The notes: generated by a model not told the origin, from the sequence alone. DNA of 64,000 nucleotides from Xanthomonas hydrangeae (GCA_905142475.1 LR990730.1:5055501-5119500); one strand, 5' to 3'; positions 37,136-46,420 are shown, counted from the stretch's first letter. Numbers and translations are program-made.

Positions 37136-38004
37136 GCCGCATCGACGCGCACCTGCATTTCTGGCAGCTAGCCCGTGGCGATTACCACTGGCTCACGCCC
37201 GAACTGGCGCCGCTGTATCGCGACTTCGGCCCCGCCGATATCGGCCAGGCGCTGGACGCTGCCGATATCGATGGCGTGGTGGTGGTGCAGGCCGCCGCGA
37301 CCGAGGCCGAAACCCGTTACCTGTTCGAGCTGGCCCGCGCCGATGCGCGCATTGCCGGCGTGGTCGGTTGGGTCGATTTCGCCGCGCCCGATGCCGCCGC
37401 GCGCATCGACGCGCTGGTGCGCGACGGCGGCGGTGTGCTCAAGGGCCTGCGCCCGATGGTGCAGGACATCGCCGACGTGCAATGGCTGGCCCAGCCCGAC
37501 CTGGATGCCGCCTTCGACGCATTGATCGCGCACGACCTGGCGTTCGACGCCTTGATCCGCAGCGTGCATGTGCCGGCGCTGCAAACGCGCCTGAAGCGCC
37601 ATCCGGACCTGCGCGTGGTCGTCGATCACGGCGGCAAGCCGCAGATCGCCGCGGGTGAATTCGTTGCCTGGGCGGCCGGCATGGCCGCACTGGCGCAGCA
37701 TCCCACTGTGCACTGCAAGCTCTCCGGGCTGCTGACGGAAGCGGCGCGCGGCGCCGGCGTGGAGGCGCTGGAGCCGTATGTCGGCCATCTGTTCGCACGC
37801 TTCGGCGCGCAGCGTGTGCTGTGGGGCAGCGACTGGCCGGTGCTGACCCAGCGTGCCGATTACGCGCAGTGGTTCGAGATCGCACAGCACCTGGTCGCCA
37901 AATACGCCGATGGCCGCACCGCAGCGGTGTTCGGCGACAACGCACGCATGTTCTATCGTCTGCCACGGCCGGCGGCCCCCACCCACGGAATCTCTTCGGT
38001 ATGA
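37132..38004 (+). CDS. Amidohydrolase, probable L-fuconolactonase
   Basis: The 290-residue protein is of the amidohydrolase_2 type. Metal-ligand motifs are RIDAHLHFWQ at the N-terminus, VVDHGGKPQIA and the late VLWGSDWPVL with catalytic Asp. HCKLSGLLTE is also conserved in this branch. It should open L-fucono-1,5-lactone to L-fuconate. It overlaps both neighbours by four bases (ATGA at each side), showing tight operon structure with the dehydrogenase before it and the SDR after it. Confidence 0.9.
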   Translation: MSRIDAHLHFWQLARGDYHWLTPELAPLYRDFGPADIGQALDAADIDGVVVVQAAATEAETRYLFELARADARIAGVVGWVDFAAPDAAARIDALVRDGGGVLKGLRPMVQDIADVQWLAQPDLDAAFDALIAHDLAFDALIRSVHVPALQTRLKRHPDLRVVVDHGGKPQIAAGEFVAWAAGMAALAQHPTVHCKLSGLLTEAARGAGVEALEPYVGHLFARFGAQRVLWGSDWPVLTQRADYAQWFEIAQHLVAKYADGRTAAVFGDNARMFYRLPRPAAPTHGISSV

Positions 38005-38771
38005 CTGTCTCGATCTCTGCAACTCCCAACGACCGCCTGCATGGCAAGCGTTGCCTGATCACCGCCGCCGGCGCCGGCATCGGCCGCGAAAGCGCGCTGG
38101 CCTGCGCACGCGCCGGTGCGCAGGTGATCGCCACCGACATCGATGCCGCGGCCCTGCAGGCGCTGGCGGCCGAATCGGTTGCCATCACCACCCAGCTGCT
38201 TGATGTCACCGATGCCTCGGCAATCGCCGCATTGGTCGCGACGCACGGCCCGTTCGATGTGCTGTTCAACTGCGCCGGCTTCGTGCACCAGGGCAGCATT
38301 CTCGATTGCGACGAGCCGGCCTGGCGCCGCTCGTTTTCGATCAACGTCGATGCGATGTACTACACCTGCAAGGCGGTGCTGCCGGGCATGCTAGAACGCG
38401 GCCGCGGCAGCATCATCAACATGTCCTCGGTGGCCTCCAGCATCAAGGGCGTGCCGAACCGCTTCGTCTACGGCGTGACCAAGGCCGCCGTGATCGGCCT
38501 GAGCAAGGCGATCGCTGCCGATTACGTGGCGCAGGGCGTGCGTTGCAACGCGATCTGCCCGGGCACCATCAAGACGCCGTCGCTGGGCCAGCGCGTGCAA
38601 GCGCTGGGCGGCGACGAACAGGCGGTGTGGAAGAGCTTCACCGACCGCCAGCCGATGGGCCGCCTGGGCGATCCGCGCGAGATCGCGCAGCTGGTGGTGT
38701 ATCTGGCCTCGGACGAATCCTCGTTCACCACCGGCCAGACCCACATCATCGATGGCGGTTGGTCCAACTGA
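38001..38771 (+). CDS. SDR, probable 2-keto-3-deoxy-L-fuconate dehydrogenase
   Basis: This is a 256-residue classical short-chain dehydrogenase from ATG 38001. The nucleotide site is ITAAGAGIGRE, the catalytic Ser is in INMSSVASSIKG and the Tyr-Lys pair is YGVTK; the ending GQTHIIDGGWSN is family-typical. A closely similar X. campestris protein (XCC4067) is known to oxidise 2-keto-3-deoxy-L-fuconate to the 2,4-diketo acid. The assignment follows from that and from the operon. Confidence 0.9.
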   Translation: MTVSISATPNDRLHGKRCLITAAGAGIGRESALACARAGAQVIATDIDAAALQALAAESVAITTQLLDVTDASAIAALVATHGPFDVLFNCAGFVHQGSILDCDEPAWRRSFSINVDAMYYTCKAVLPGMLERGRGSIINMSSVASSIKGVPNRFVYGVTKAAVIGLSKAIAADYVAQGVRCNAICPGTIKTPSLGQRVQALGGDEQAVWKSFTDRQPMGRLGDPREIAQLVVYLASDESSFTTGQTHIIDGGWSN

Positions 38772-38939
38772 GCGCGACAACGCATCGCGGTGCTGTTCAC
38801 CGCAACGTGGGCGCGGCCAGTGCCAGATACGATCTGTATCGCTCGTCCGCCTTGATGTGAGCACGCCGTCCTTACCCACCCGCTGCACGCGCGCTAGGTT
38901 TGCTAGCCGCTCCATTCCTCACCTGCAAAGGAAGACTGC

Positions 38940-39797
38940 ATGAAACTCGTACGCGTTGGCGCCCCCGGCCAGGAACGTCCCGGCTTGATCGATAGCGAAG
39001 GCCGCATCCGCGATCTGAGCGGCGTGATCGATGACGTGGCCGGCGAGCACATCACCAATGCCGGCCTGGACAAGTTGCGCGCGCTGGATGTCGCAACCCT
39101 GCCGCTGGTCGAAGGCGACGTGCGTTATGGCGCGGCCGTCGGGCAGATCGGCAAGTTTATTTGCGTGGGATTGAACTACGCCGACCATGCCGCCGAATCA
39201 GGCATGGACGTGCCCAAGATGCCGATCCTGTTCATGAAGGCCACCACTGCGGTGAGCGGGCCCAACGACACCGTGATCCTCCCGCGCGGCTCGGTCAAGA
39301 GCGACTGGGAAGTGGAACTGGGCGTGGTGATCGGCGATGTGGCGCGCGATGTCTCCGTGGACGAAGCGCTGAACCACGTCGCCGGCTACGCGGTGATCAA
39401 CGATCTGTCCGAGCGCGAATTCCAGCTCGAACACGGCGGCCAGTGGGTCAAGGGCAAGAGCGCCGATACCTTCGGCCCGATCGGCCCGTGGCTGGTCACC
39501 CGCGATGAAATCGCCGACCCGCAGAACCTGTCGATGTGGCTGGAGGTCAACGGCCACCGCTACCAGAACGGCAGCACCCGCACGATGGTGTTCGGCGTGG
39601 CCGAACTGGTCAGCCACATCAGCCGCTACATGACGCTGATGCCGGGCGATGTGATCAGCACCGGCACCCCGCCGGGCGTGGGCCTGGGCCAGAAGCCGCC
39701 GGTGTATCTGAAGCCGGGCGACGTGATGGAGCTGGAGATCGAAGGGTTAGGTCGCCAACGCCAGCCGGTGGTGGCGCATCCGCGTGATGCGGCTTAA
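38940..39797 (+). CDS. FAH-family hydrolase, probable 2,4-diketo-3-deoxy-L-fuconate hydrolase
   Basis: The 285-residue protein starts MKLVRVGAPGQERPGLID. The fumarylacetoacetase core has the magnesium ligands in SDWEVELGVVIGD and INDLSEREFQLEHGGQW, plus FICVGLNYADHAAESG. It would split the 2,4-diketo acid into pyruvate and L-lactate, the last step of the pathway. The 168-bp gap before it contains a degenerate repeat remnant ending in the motif GCTAGGTTTGCTAGCCGCTC, so it may have its own promoter. A hairpin at 39888-39910 follows. Confidence 0.88.
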   Translation: MKLVRVGAPGQERPGLIDSEGRIRDLSGVIDDVAGEHITNAGLDKLRALDVATLPLVEGDVRYGAAVGQIGKFICVGLNYADHAAESGMDVPKMPILFMKATTAVSGPNDTVILPRGSVKSDWEVELGVVIGDVARDVSVDEALNHVAGYAVINDLSEREFQLEHGGQWVKGKSADTFGPIGPWLVTRDEIADPQNLSMWLEVNGHRYQNGSTRTMVFGVAELVSHISRYMTLMPGDVISTGTPPGVGLGQKPPVYLKPGDVMELEIEGLGRQRQPVVAHPRDAA

Positions 39798-39887
39798 AGC
39801 CTGTTTCCCTTCCAGGACTTCGGTCGCAGTGCGAGCCAGGTCGCGCTCAACGCAAGGGGTAATGCCTGCGCACGATGCTGCCTGAAG

Positions 39888-39910
39888 CCCCTCTCCCCTC
39901 GGGAGAGGGG
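39888..39910 (+). terminator. Terminator-type hairpin after the FAH-family gene
   Basis: CCCCTCTCCC, loop CTC and GGGAGAGGGG make a 10-bp stem, followed by TTGGGGTGAGGGTACG. The same block recurs inverted at 40148-40185. It is a repeat type that Xanthomonas seems to use as bidirectional terminators. Confidence 0.7.
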
Positions 39911-40260
39911 TTGGGGTGAGGGTACGTAGCGACGTATTGGAGCAATTCGATGCGGTGTTACCTGTTTTTCGATGTGACATGTCGGCGCTGGTGCTGACGC
40001 GTCATGTGCAATTTTTTACTGAGTGTGCGGGCGCGTTGAACTTCCAGGCGCTGTAGCGCGTTGATATCGACGCGTAGTTGGTCGTTGATCTGCGTTGCAG
40101 ATGCATGAGTACCTGCAGCGCTTCAATCTCTCTGGCGCTTCGCGTTCGTACCCTCACCCCAACCCCTCTCCCGGTGGGAGAGGGGCTCTGGCGCCCTTCT
40201 CCGTTTCCGTTTTTACTCCGCGCGTTTCTTATTCCCCGTCTTCCATCGCCCAGGACCTCC
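39911..40260. repeat. Gap with an inverted pair of hairpin repeats
   Basis: TTGGGGTGAGGGTACG after the first hairpin and its complement CGTACCCTCACCCCAA at 40147-40162, followed by a second CCCCTCTCCC hairpin (40163-40185), face each other across about 220 bp. No gene is evident between them. A further copy of the CCCTCACCCCAACCCC block lies near 57910. Confidence 0.65.
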
Positions 40261-41580
40261 ATGAGCACCATCATCGCCCTCGACACCCACGACGTCCGCT
40301 TTCCCACCTCGCGCGAGCTCGATGGGTCGGATGCGATGAATCCGGATCCGGATTACTCGGCCGCGTATGTCGTGCTGCGCACCGATGCACCGGACGACCT
40401 GGCCGGTTATGGTCTGGTGTTCACCATCGGCCGCGGCAACGATGTGCAGACCGCCGCCGTGGCTGCACTGGCCGAACACGTGGTCGGCCTGTCGGTGGAC
40501 GAGGTCATCGCCGATCTGGGCGCGTTTGCGCGCCTGCTTACCAACGATTCGCAGCTGCGCTGGCTGGGCCCGGAAAAGGGCGTGATGCATATGGCGATCG
40601 GCGCGGTGATCAACGCCGCCTGGGATCTGGCCGCACGCGCGGCGAAAAAGCCGCTGTGGCGTTACATCGCCGAACTCAGCCCGGAGCAGCTGGTCGACAC
40701 CATCGACTTCCGCTATCTCACCGACGCGCTCACCCGCGACGAAGCGCTGGCGATCCTGCGCGATGCACAACCGCAGCGCGCGCAACGCATCGCCACGCTG
40801 ATCGAACGGGGCTACCCCGCCTACACCACCTCGCCCGGCTGGCTCGGTTACTCGGACGAGAAGCTGGTGCGTCTGGCCAAGGAGGCGGTGGCCGACGGCT
40901 TCCGCACCATCAAGCTCAAGGTCGGCGCCAACGTGCAGGACGACATCCGCCGTTGCCGCCTGGCGCGTGAGGCGATCGGCCCGGACATCGCGATGGCGGT
41001 GGACGCCAATCAGCGTTGGGATGTGGGCCCGGCGATCGACTGGATGCGCCAGCTGGCCGAATTCGACATCGCCTGGATCGAGGAACCCACCAGCCCGGAC
41101 GATGTGCTCGGCCACGCCGCGATCCGCCAGGGCATCACGCCGGTACCGGTCTCCACCGGCGAGCACACCCAGAACCGCGTGGTGTTCAAGCAGCTGCTGC
41201 AGGCCGGCGCGGTGGACCTGATCCAGATCGATGCCGCGCGCGTGGGCGGGGTCAACGAAAACCTCGCCATCCTGCTGCTGGCGGCCAAGTTCAATATCCG
41301 CGTGTTCCCGCACGCCGGCGGCGTTGGCCTGTGCGAGCTGGTGCAACACCTGGCCATGGCCGACTTCGTCGCCATCACCGGCAAGATGGAAGACCGCGCC
41401 ATCGAATTCGTCGACCACTTGCACCAGCATTTCCTCGACCCGGTGCGCATCCGGCACGGCCGCTACCTGGCCCCGCAAGCCGCCGGCTTCTCCGCCGAAA
41501 TGCACCCGGCCTCCATCGCAGAGTTCAGCTACCCCGACGGCCGCTTCTGGGTCGAAGATCTGGCTGCGGCGAAGGCGTGA
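40261..41580 (+). CDS. fucD: L-fuconate dehydratase (enolase superfamily)
   Basis: The 439-residue enzyme starts [20 protein letters not shown]. Active-site motifs are the acid/base Lys in [10 protein letters not shown], metal ligands in [20 protein letters not shown] and [10 protein letters not shown], and the His-Asp dyad in FPHAGGVGL and [11 protein letters not shown]. It dehydrates L-fuconate to 2-keto-3-deoxy-L-fuconate; the X. campestris enzyme of this family has been studied in detail. In pathway order it acts between the lactonase and the SDR. It is separated from the FAH-family gene by 463 bp of repeats. Confidence 0.95.
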   Translation: MSTIIALDTHDVRFPTSRELDGSDAMNPDPDYSAAYVVLRTDAPDDLAGYGLVFTIGRGNDVQTAAVAALAEHVVGLSVDEVIADLGAFARLLTNDSQLRWLGPEKGVMHMAIGAVINAAWDLAARAAKKPLWRYIAELSPEQLVDTIDFRYLTDALTRDEALAILRDAQPQRAQRIATLIERGYPAYTTSPGWLGYSDEKLVRLAKEAVADGFRTIKLKVGANVQDDIRRCRLAREAIGPDIAMAVDANQRWDVGPAIDWMRQLAEFDIAWIEEPTSPDDVLGHAAIRQGITPVPVSTGEHTQNRVVFKQLLQAGAVDLIQIDAARVGGVNENLAILLLAAKFNIRVFPHAGGVGLCELVQHLAMADFVAITGKMEDRAIEFVDHLHQHFLDPVRIRHGRYLAPQAAGFSAEMHPASIAEFSYPDGRFWVEDLAAAKA

Positions 41581-41611
41581 TCCAATACGCCGCGTAACTT
41601 GGTCGCACGAT

Positions 41612-41680
41612 GCGTAGGAGCGGCTTCAGCCGCGATGGGCTTTCTCGATTGCCTGATCGCGACTGAAGCCGTTTTCTAGA
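41612..41680. repeat. REP-type hairpin (GTAGGAGCGGCTTCAGCC)
   Basis: GTAGGAGCGGCTTCAGCCGCGA faces a degenerate inverse, TCGCGACTGAAGCCGTTTTC, about 20 bases later. It is the same class as 48825-48896 and lies just after fucD. Confidence 0.7.
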
Positions 41681-41740
41681 GTGGCTAACAACACGTCGCG
41701 AGCAGTCGCCAGGGGCATGCGGACGTGATCTGCTGCCTGG

Positions 41741-42200
41741 CTGCAGGGCCCTTGCCCGCCCACCATCGCGGGACACGCCGCAAGTACGTCCGTGTAGGCT
41801 CTTACGCGGCATCCATGCCGCGTAAGGTCCCGCGACGGTGGGCGGGCAAGGACCAGTCGAGACGGTCGGTGTGCATGGTGGCAAGCGGGCATGAGGTGCG
41901 TTGTTCTGATAACCGCGCACCGATTCCCAACGAAGGCCGAGCAACGAGCAGGCTCTAAACAAAGCAACCTGCAAACTCTCTGGTGCGGTGTCCTCACCGC
42001 TTGCGGGACCGTGTGGCGGCATGGATGCCGCCACCGAGCCTACATGGACGTACTTGCGGCGTGTCCCGCAAGCGGTGAGGGCACCGCGCCCTCGACCACT
42101 CAGCCTTTGACCTGGGCTTCTGACGGCATCTATCAAAAGACGGCCGATAAAATCACTGCACTCACCGCCAGCCGAGCGCTCGCTAGGTTTTGTTAGCCGC
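41741..42200. repeat. Composite palindromic repeat (module A plus module B), uninterrupted
   Basis: Module A is 41741-41851: arms CCTTGCCCGCCCACCATCGC and complement, with the inner palindrome TTACGCGGCATCCATGCCGC. Module B is 41982-42097: arms GGTGCGGTGTCCTCACCGC and complement, with the inner palindrome GGCGGCATGGATGCCGCC. The tail ends GCTCGCTAGGTTTTGTTAGC. Both modules share the central string GCCTACATGGACGTACTTGC or a close variant. The same A-B order recurs at 52810-53262 and, inverted and interrupted twice, at 2503-5462. Confidence 0.88.
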
Positions 42201-42508
42201 TCTTAGTTGGAGCGTTTGCGATGCACGTGCGTAGCGCCTGCCAGCCGCGCGGCACCAGCGTCAATGCATCACGCAGCGCAACTGCGCGGACCACGCATGC
42301 GCAACAGGCAGTGGCGAGGGATTCTTCGTTGCTGGCTGCTGTCACGCTTTCGCTGCGCAGCAGGCACAACGCACGATGCGCCTGCAAGAAAACACCCTGT
42401 TTCGATGCGCCGCGCCAGCACAGCAGCGGCAGCGGCAGCGGCAAAGAGACGCAAGACCAACGCCCTACTGCGGAGTCAACACATCCGCAGAAACAGACTG
42501 GGCGAAAC
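42201..42508. other. Gap without a supported gene
   Basis: This stretch lies between the composite repeat and the mutarotase stop. No frame shows convincing coding character or recognisable motif. A short GGCAGC tract (AGCAGCGGCAGCGGCAGCGG near 42420) is the only structure. Confidence 0.6.
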
Positions 42509-42877
42509 CTAACCCCGCCCCACACCAACCGCCTCACTCAACGCAAAAATCCGCCCGGCCTCGCGCCACTTCTCCCCAGGCGCGCTCCCTGGCAACGGCT
42601 TTTGAAACCGCCACATCAGCTCTTCCCAGGCTTGAATCCGCGGATCGCTCGCATCCCGCGCCGCCTTGGCGGCCGGATCGTAATCGTCGCCAACTTCCAT
42701 CAACATCACCAAGCGATCGCCGCTGCGAAAGATCTGCAGCTCCAGGATCCCCGCCTGCCGCAACGACGCCACCACTTCCGGCCACACCTGCGTCGGTTGA
42801 TGCCAACGCTCGTACTCGGCGATCAGTTGCAGGTCGTCGTGCAGATCCAGCACGTAGCACAGACGCCGCACACTCAT
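42509..42877 (-). CDS. L-rhamnose/L-fucose mutarotase family protein
   Basis: The 122-residue protein has the RhaM (DUF718) pattern: LCYVLDLHDDLQLIAEYERW, HQPTQVWPEVVASLRQAGI, LQIFRSGDRLVMLMEV and a late WEELMWRFQKPLPG. It interconverts anomers of a 6-deoxy sugar. The start overlaps the fucP-like stop by four bases (ATGA), so it serves the sugar imported by that transporter, L-fucose by context. It ends TAG at 42509. Confidence 0.88.
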   Translation of the reverse strand: MSVRRLCYVLDLHDDLQLIAEYERWHQPTQVWPEVVASLRQAGILELQIFRSGDRLVMLMEVGDDYDPAAKAARDASDPRIQAWEELMWRFQKPLPGSAPGEKWREAGRIFALSEAVGVGRG

Positions 42878-44178
42878 GCGCCTGCCCCAGCAATCGCCGG
42901 CGCAGCGCGACGCGCGCGCAACGCGAACAGCAAAATCACTGCAAAACACCCGCCCGGCACCACCATCGCCCAATGGATACCGGCCATGTCCGACACCGCG
43001 CCCATCACCGCAGTGAGCAGCGCGCCGCCGATGATCGACATCACCAGCAACGACGAACCCAGCTTGCGTGCGTCGTCGTGCATGCCATCCAGACCCAGCG
43101 CAAAGATGGTCGGGAACATCACCGACATGAACACGCTGGCTGCGACCAATGCGTACAAGCCGGTCCAACCGGGCAGCGCAATCGCCACCGCACACAAGAC
43201 CAGATTGATCGTGGCAAAACTCGCCAGCAACTTCGTCGGCGCCAGATAGCGCAACAGGGCGGTGCCGATGAAGCGGCCAGCCATGAACAGCACCAGCGAG
43301 ATGGTCAGATACGTCGCGGCGCTTTTTTCCGGCGTGCCGGGCACCGCGTCTTGCAGATAGCGGATCAGATAGCTCCAGATGCCGACCTGCGCGCCCACGT
43401 AGAAGAACTGCGCCACCACCGAAAACACGAACAGCCGGTTACGCAACAGCTCGCCAAAGCGCGCGCGTTTGGGCACAGCCTCGCCCACACCCGCATCGCC
43501 GGTGGGAAAGCGCACCAGCGCGATCAGGATCGCCCACAGCACCACCACCACGCCGATCACCAGATACGGCGTCTGCACTGCGGACGATTCGGTGGCGAAG
43601 AACGCTGCACGTGCGGCTGGCGTCATCGCGGCCAGCTCGGCCGGGGTGTGCTCCACACCGGAGAAAATGAAGTGCTGGCCGACCAGCACGCCGGTGATCG
43701 AGCCTAGCGGGTTGAATGCCTGGGCAAGATTCAGGCGCCGCGCCGCGCCCTCGGCCGGGCCGAGCACGGTCACCAGCGGGTTGGCGGTAGTTTCCAGAAA
43801 CGCCAGGCCGCTGGCGATCACGAACAGGGCCAGCAGGAACAGCCAGTAGGTATGCACCTGCGCGGCCGGATAGAACAGGAACGCGCCGCACGCATACAGC
43901 AGCAGGCCCAGCACCACCGCCGCCTTGTAGCTGTAGCGACGCATGAACATCGCCGCCGGCATCGCGAACACGAAATAGCCCAGATAGAACGCGCTCTGCA
44001 CCAGGCCTGCCTGCAGGTCGGTCAGCTCGAAGGCCTTCTTGAACTGCTTGATCAGGATGTCGTTGAGGTTGTTGGCCATGCCCCACAAAAAGAACAGGCT
44101 GACGATCAACAACAGGGGAACCATGGCGGTACGCGCCAGGTTGCCGCGCGGTGACGCGGCAATGTCACTGTGATGCAT
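42874..44178 (-). CDS. fucP: L-fucose:H+ symporter (MFS, FucP family)
   Basis: From ATG 44178 (MHHSDIAASP) the product has 434 residues and about 12 membrane helices. The FucP signature LFFLWGMANNLNDILIKQF is in helix 1, with the Asn and Asp residues used in sugar and proton binding. GLVQSAFYLGYFVFAMPAAM and GLAFLETTANPLVTVLGP (with the conserved Glu) follow. It imports L-fucose with a proton. It is divergent from an IclR regulator gene, with a perfect 12-bp palindromic operator between them, and is followed by the mutarotase. Confidence 0.92.
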   Translation of the reverse strand: MHHSDIAASPRGNLARTAMVPLLLIVSLFFLWGMANNLNDILIKQFKKAFELTDLQAGLVQSAFYLGYFVFAMPAAMFMRRYSYKAAVVLGLLLYACGAFLFYPAAQVHTYWLFLLALFVIASGLAFLETTANPLVTVLGPAEGAARRLNLAQAFNPLGSITGVLVGQHFIFSGVEHTPAELAAMTPAARAAFFATESSAVQTPYLVIGVVVVLWAILIALVRFPTGDAGVGEAVPKRARFGELLRNRLFVFSVVAQFFYVGAQVGIWSYLIRYLQDAVPGTPEKSAATYLTISLVLFMAGRFIGTALLRYLAPTKLLASFATINLVLCAVAIALPGWTGLYALVAASVFMSVMFPTIFALGLDGMHDDARKLGSSLLVMSIIGGALLTAVMGAVSDMAGIHWAMVVPGGCFAVILLFALRARRAAPAIAGAGA

Positions 44179-44250
44179 GCGACCGATCCCCTCCCAAGGC
44201 TGTGGCGCTTGCGTTGCTGTGCGGCGAGCGTACTGCGCACGCCAGCGCCA

Positions 44251-44281
44251 TGCAAATATAAAATCTTTGTTTATATTTGCA
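44251..44281. promoter_or_regulatory. Perfect palindromic operator between fucP and the IclR gene
   Basis: TGCAAATATAAA, a 7-base centre and TTTATATTTGCA form a perfect 12-bp inverted repeat. It lies 73-103 bp before the fucP start and 78-108 bp before the IclR start. It is the best candidate binding site for the IclR-type regulator. Confidence 0.85.
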
Positions 44282-44358
44282 CGCAAGCACCATACCTCAC
44301 CGCTGCCCGCGATGCCTGTACCCTGGCGCGCCGCAGCCTTGCCTGGAGCCGCAAACGG

Positions 44359-45108
44359 ATGAGCACCGAACCCGCCAAGTACCGCGCGCCCGCCCTGGAC
44401 AAGGGCCTGGACATCCTCGAGCTGCTCGCCCACCAGGCGCAGCCGATGAGCATGGGCGCGATCTCGCAGGGCATCGGCCGCTCGCGCGGGGAGATCTTCC
44501 GCATGCTGCAGGTGCTGGAGGAGCGCGGCTATCTCACCCGCGACGGCGAAGGCGACTATGTGCTGACCAACCGGCTGTTCATGCTCGGCATGCAGCAGCC
44601 GCAGGTGCAGAGCATCAGCGAAGCGGCGCTACCGGTGATGCGCCGGCTGGCCGATGCGATCTATCAGCCCTGCCACCTGGTGGCGCCCTCTGGCGATCAG
44701 ATCGTGGTGATCGCGCAGATGGACGTGCCCAGCGATCTTGGCCTGGTGGTACGCCCGGGCCATCGCCGTCCGCTGACGCATTCCAGTTCCGGGCTGGTGC
44801 TGTACGCCTTCCAGCAGCCGGAGGTGCAGGCACGCTGGCTGGACATGCTCGATGCCAGCGAGGTGCCGTTCGAGCGCGCGCAGTTCCTGGCTGCCGCCGC
44901 GCAGGCGCGCAGCGATGGCTACGCCATGCAGCCCAGCGAAGCGGTGGTGGGCGTGGTCGATCTGACCGCGCCGATCCTGCAACGCGGCAGCGCCACCTAC
45001 ACGCTCACGGTGCCCTTCATCGAACGGCGCCCTGAGCTGGTTGGCCCGCAAGCGGCATTGCAGGCGCTGTGTGCGGCCACGGCAGAGATTTCCAGCGGGC
45101 TGCACTAA
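44359..45108 (+). CDS. IclR-family regulator of fucose use
   Basis: The 249-residue protein starts MSTEPAKYRAPALDKGLDIL. The N-terminal winged helix (about residues 10-70) includes MSMGAISQGIGRSRGEIFRM and YLTRDGEGDYVLTNRLF. The C-terminal IclR effector domain has QIVVIAQMDVP, HRRPLTHSSSGLVLYAF and GYAMQPSEAVVGVVDLTAPI. By position it controls fucP and probably the catabolic genes, with L-fucose or an intermediate as effector. That it binds the palindrome at 44251-44281 is inferred. Confidence 0.9.
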   Translation: MSTEPAKYRAPALDKGLDILELLAHQAQPMSMGAISQGIGRSRGEIFRMLQVLEERGYLTRDGEGDYVLTNRLFMLGMQQPQVQSISEAALPVMRRLADAIYQPCHLVAPSGDQIVVIAQMDVPSDLGLVVRPGHRRPLTHSSSGLVLYAFQQPEVQARWLDMLDASEVPFERAQFLAAAAQARSDGYAMQPSEAVVGVVDLTAPILQRGSATYTLTVPFIERRPELVGPQAALQALCAATAEISSGLH

Positions 45109-45201
45109 CCGCGCAGAAGCGGAGCACCGCGCGTAACGCACCTGCGCCCGGGCCGCCGCCGATCGCCCCTATACTCGGCGCGATCGACCAAGCGGGATCG
45201 C

Positions 45202-46338
45202 ATGTCCAGCATCAAGTTCGGGATGTGGAGCACCATCCTGCTGCTCGGCAGCGCGCATGGCGTGCTTGGCGCCAGCCTGTTGCTGCTGGTCCCGGTCAAT
45301 CGCATCGCCAACCGCTGCCTGGCCGCACTGCTGCTGGTGGTGGTCGCCCTGATCACGCCGTACACGCTCGGCTATGCCGGCGCCTACGATGCCTACCCAG
45401 GTCTGACCTACGCGCCGTTGTCCTGGGAGCTGGCGATCGGGCCGCTGCTGTGGCTCTACGTCCGCCAACTGGCGCGCCAACGGCTGCCGCGTCGCTGGGC
45501 GCTGCATCTGCTGCCGGCGCTGCTGCAGGGCGGTTACTACACGTGGCTGTTCACCTGGCCGCTGCAACGCAAATGGGCCTGGAACGCTGCCGTCCATGTG
45601 CCCTGGATCGCGCCGCTGCAGGACGCGCTGGTGCTGGCCTCGCTGGTTTTCTATCTGCTGCTGGCCTGGCGCGAATACCTGGCCTATCAACGCTGGCTGG
45701 AACATCACAGCGGCGCGCGCGAGGAACTGCGGCTGCCGTGGCTGCGTGGCTTTCTGCTGGCCGCCGCGTTGCTGGTGATGTTGCGGCTGGGCTTCACCGC
45801 CAGCGACCGGCTGTGGCATCGGCTGTCCTACGTCGATGAATTTCCGCGCTATCTGGCCACCGCCGCACTGATCTACTACCTGGGTCTGGAAGGCTGGCGC
45901 CACGCCAGGGTCCACTATCCGCCGCGCGACGCGGTGTTGCCGCGCGCTGCGCCAGCAGACCGGGCAGGCGAACCAGCGCCTGCTTCCGTCCAGCACAAGG
46001 ACTGGCATGCGCTTGGGCAACAGGTCGCAGCGCAAGTCGCCACGCACGGCTGGTGGCGCGAGCCGGAGCTCAGCCTGCCCGAGCTGGCGCGGCGCATGGG
46101 CACCAACAGCAATTATCTGTCGCGCGCCCTCAACGAGGGGCTGGGACAGACCTTCAGCACGTTCCTCAACACGCTGCGCATCGCCGAAGCGCAGCGCCTG
46201 CTGAGCGGCGATCAGGACATCCTCGACATCGCACTGGCGGTCGGCTTCGGCTCCAAGGCCAGCTTCAACAGGGTGTTTCGCGCCTGTGCCGGCTGCACAC
46301 CCAGCGACTATCGGCGCACGCAACGTCGCATCGCTTGA
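45202..46338 (+). CDS. AraC-family regulator with membrane N-terminal domain
   Basis: The 378-residue protein has about seven hydrophobic helices in residues 1-235 (LLLGSAHGVLGASLLLLV, ALLLVVVALITPYTLGYAG and others). A C-terminal AraC helix-turn-helix domain follows: LSLPELARRMGTNSNYLSRALNEG and DILDIALAVGFGSKASFNRV, ending CTPSDYRR. Such membrane-bound AraC proteins are common in Xanthomonadaceae; their signals are mostly unknown. The next gene on the strand, an S41 peptidase, may be its target. Confidence 0.88.
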   Translation: MSSIKFGMWSTILLLGSAHGVLGASLLLLVPVNRIANRCLAALLLVVVALITPYTLGYAGAYDAYPGLTYAPLSWELAIGPLLWLYVRQLARQRLPRRWALHLLPALLQGGYYTWLFTWPLQRKWAWNAAVHVPWIAPLQDALVLASLVFYLLLAWREYLAYQRWLEHHSGAREELRLPWLRGFLLAAALLVMLRLGFTASDRLWHRLSYVDEFPRYLATAALIYYLGLEGWRHARVHYPPRDAVLPRAAPADRAGEPAPASVQHKDWHALGQQVAAQVATHGWWREPELSLPELARRMGTNSNYLSRALNEGLGQTFSTFLNTLRIAEAQRLLSGDQDILDIALAVGFGSKASFNRVFRACAGCTPSDYRRTQRRIA

Positions 46339-46420
46339 AAATCGCTCGGCGATTGCGTGTTTGGGTCGTCCGCCGAGGCACGCCCGACCATGCTGGCGGC
46401 TTCTCGCACAAGGAATCGCC

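Noticed and set aside
41741..42200. Repeats considered as a CRISPR array
   Set aside because: The units are long palindromic modules with only two per locus and no regular spacers.
42193..42537. Minus-strand frame of 114 codons beside the mutarotase gene
   Set aside because: It overlaps the mutarotase end and is dominated by Leu/Pro/Arg from a GGCAGC tract; no domain or ribosome site.
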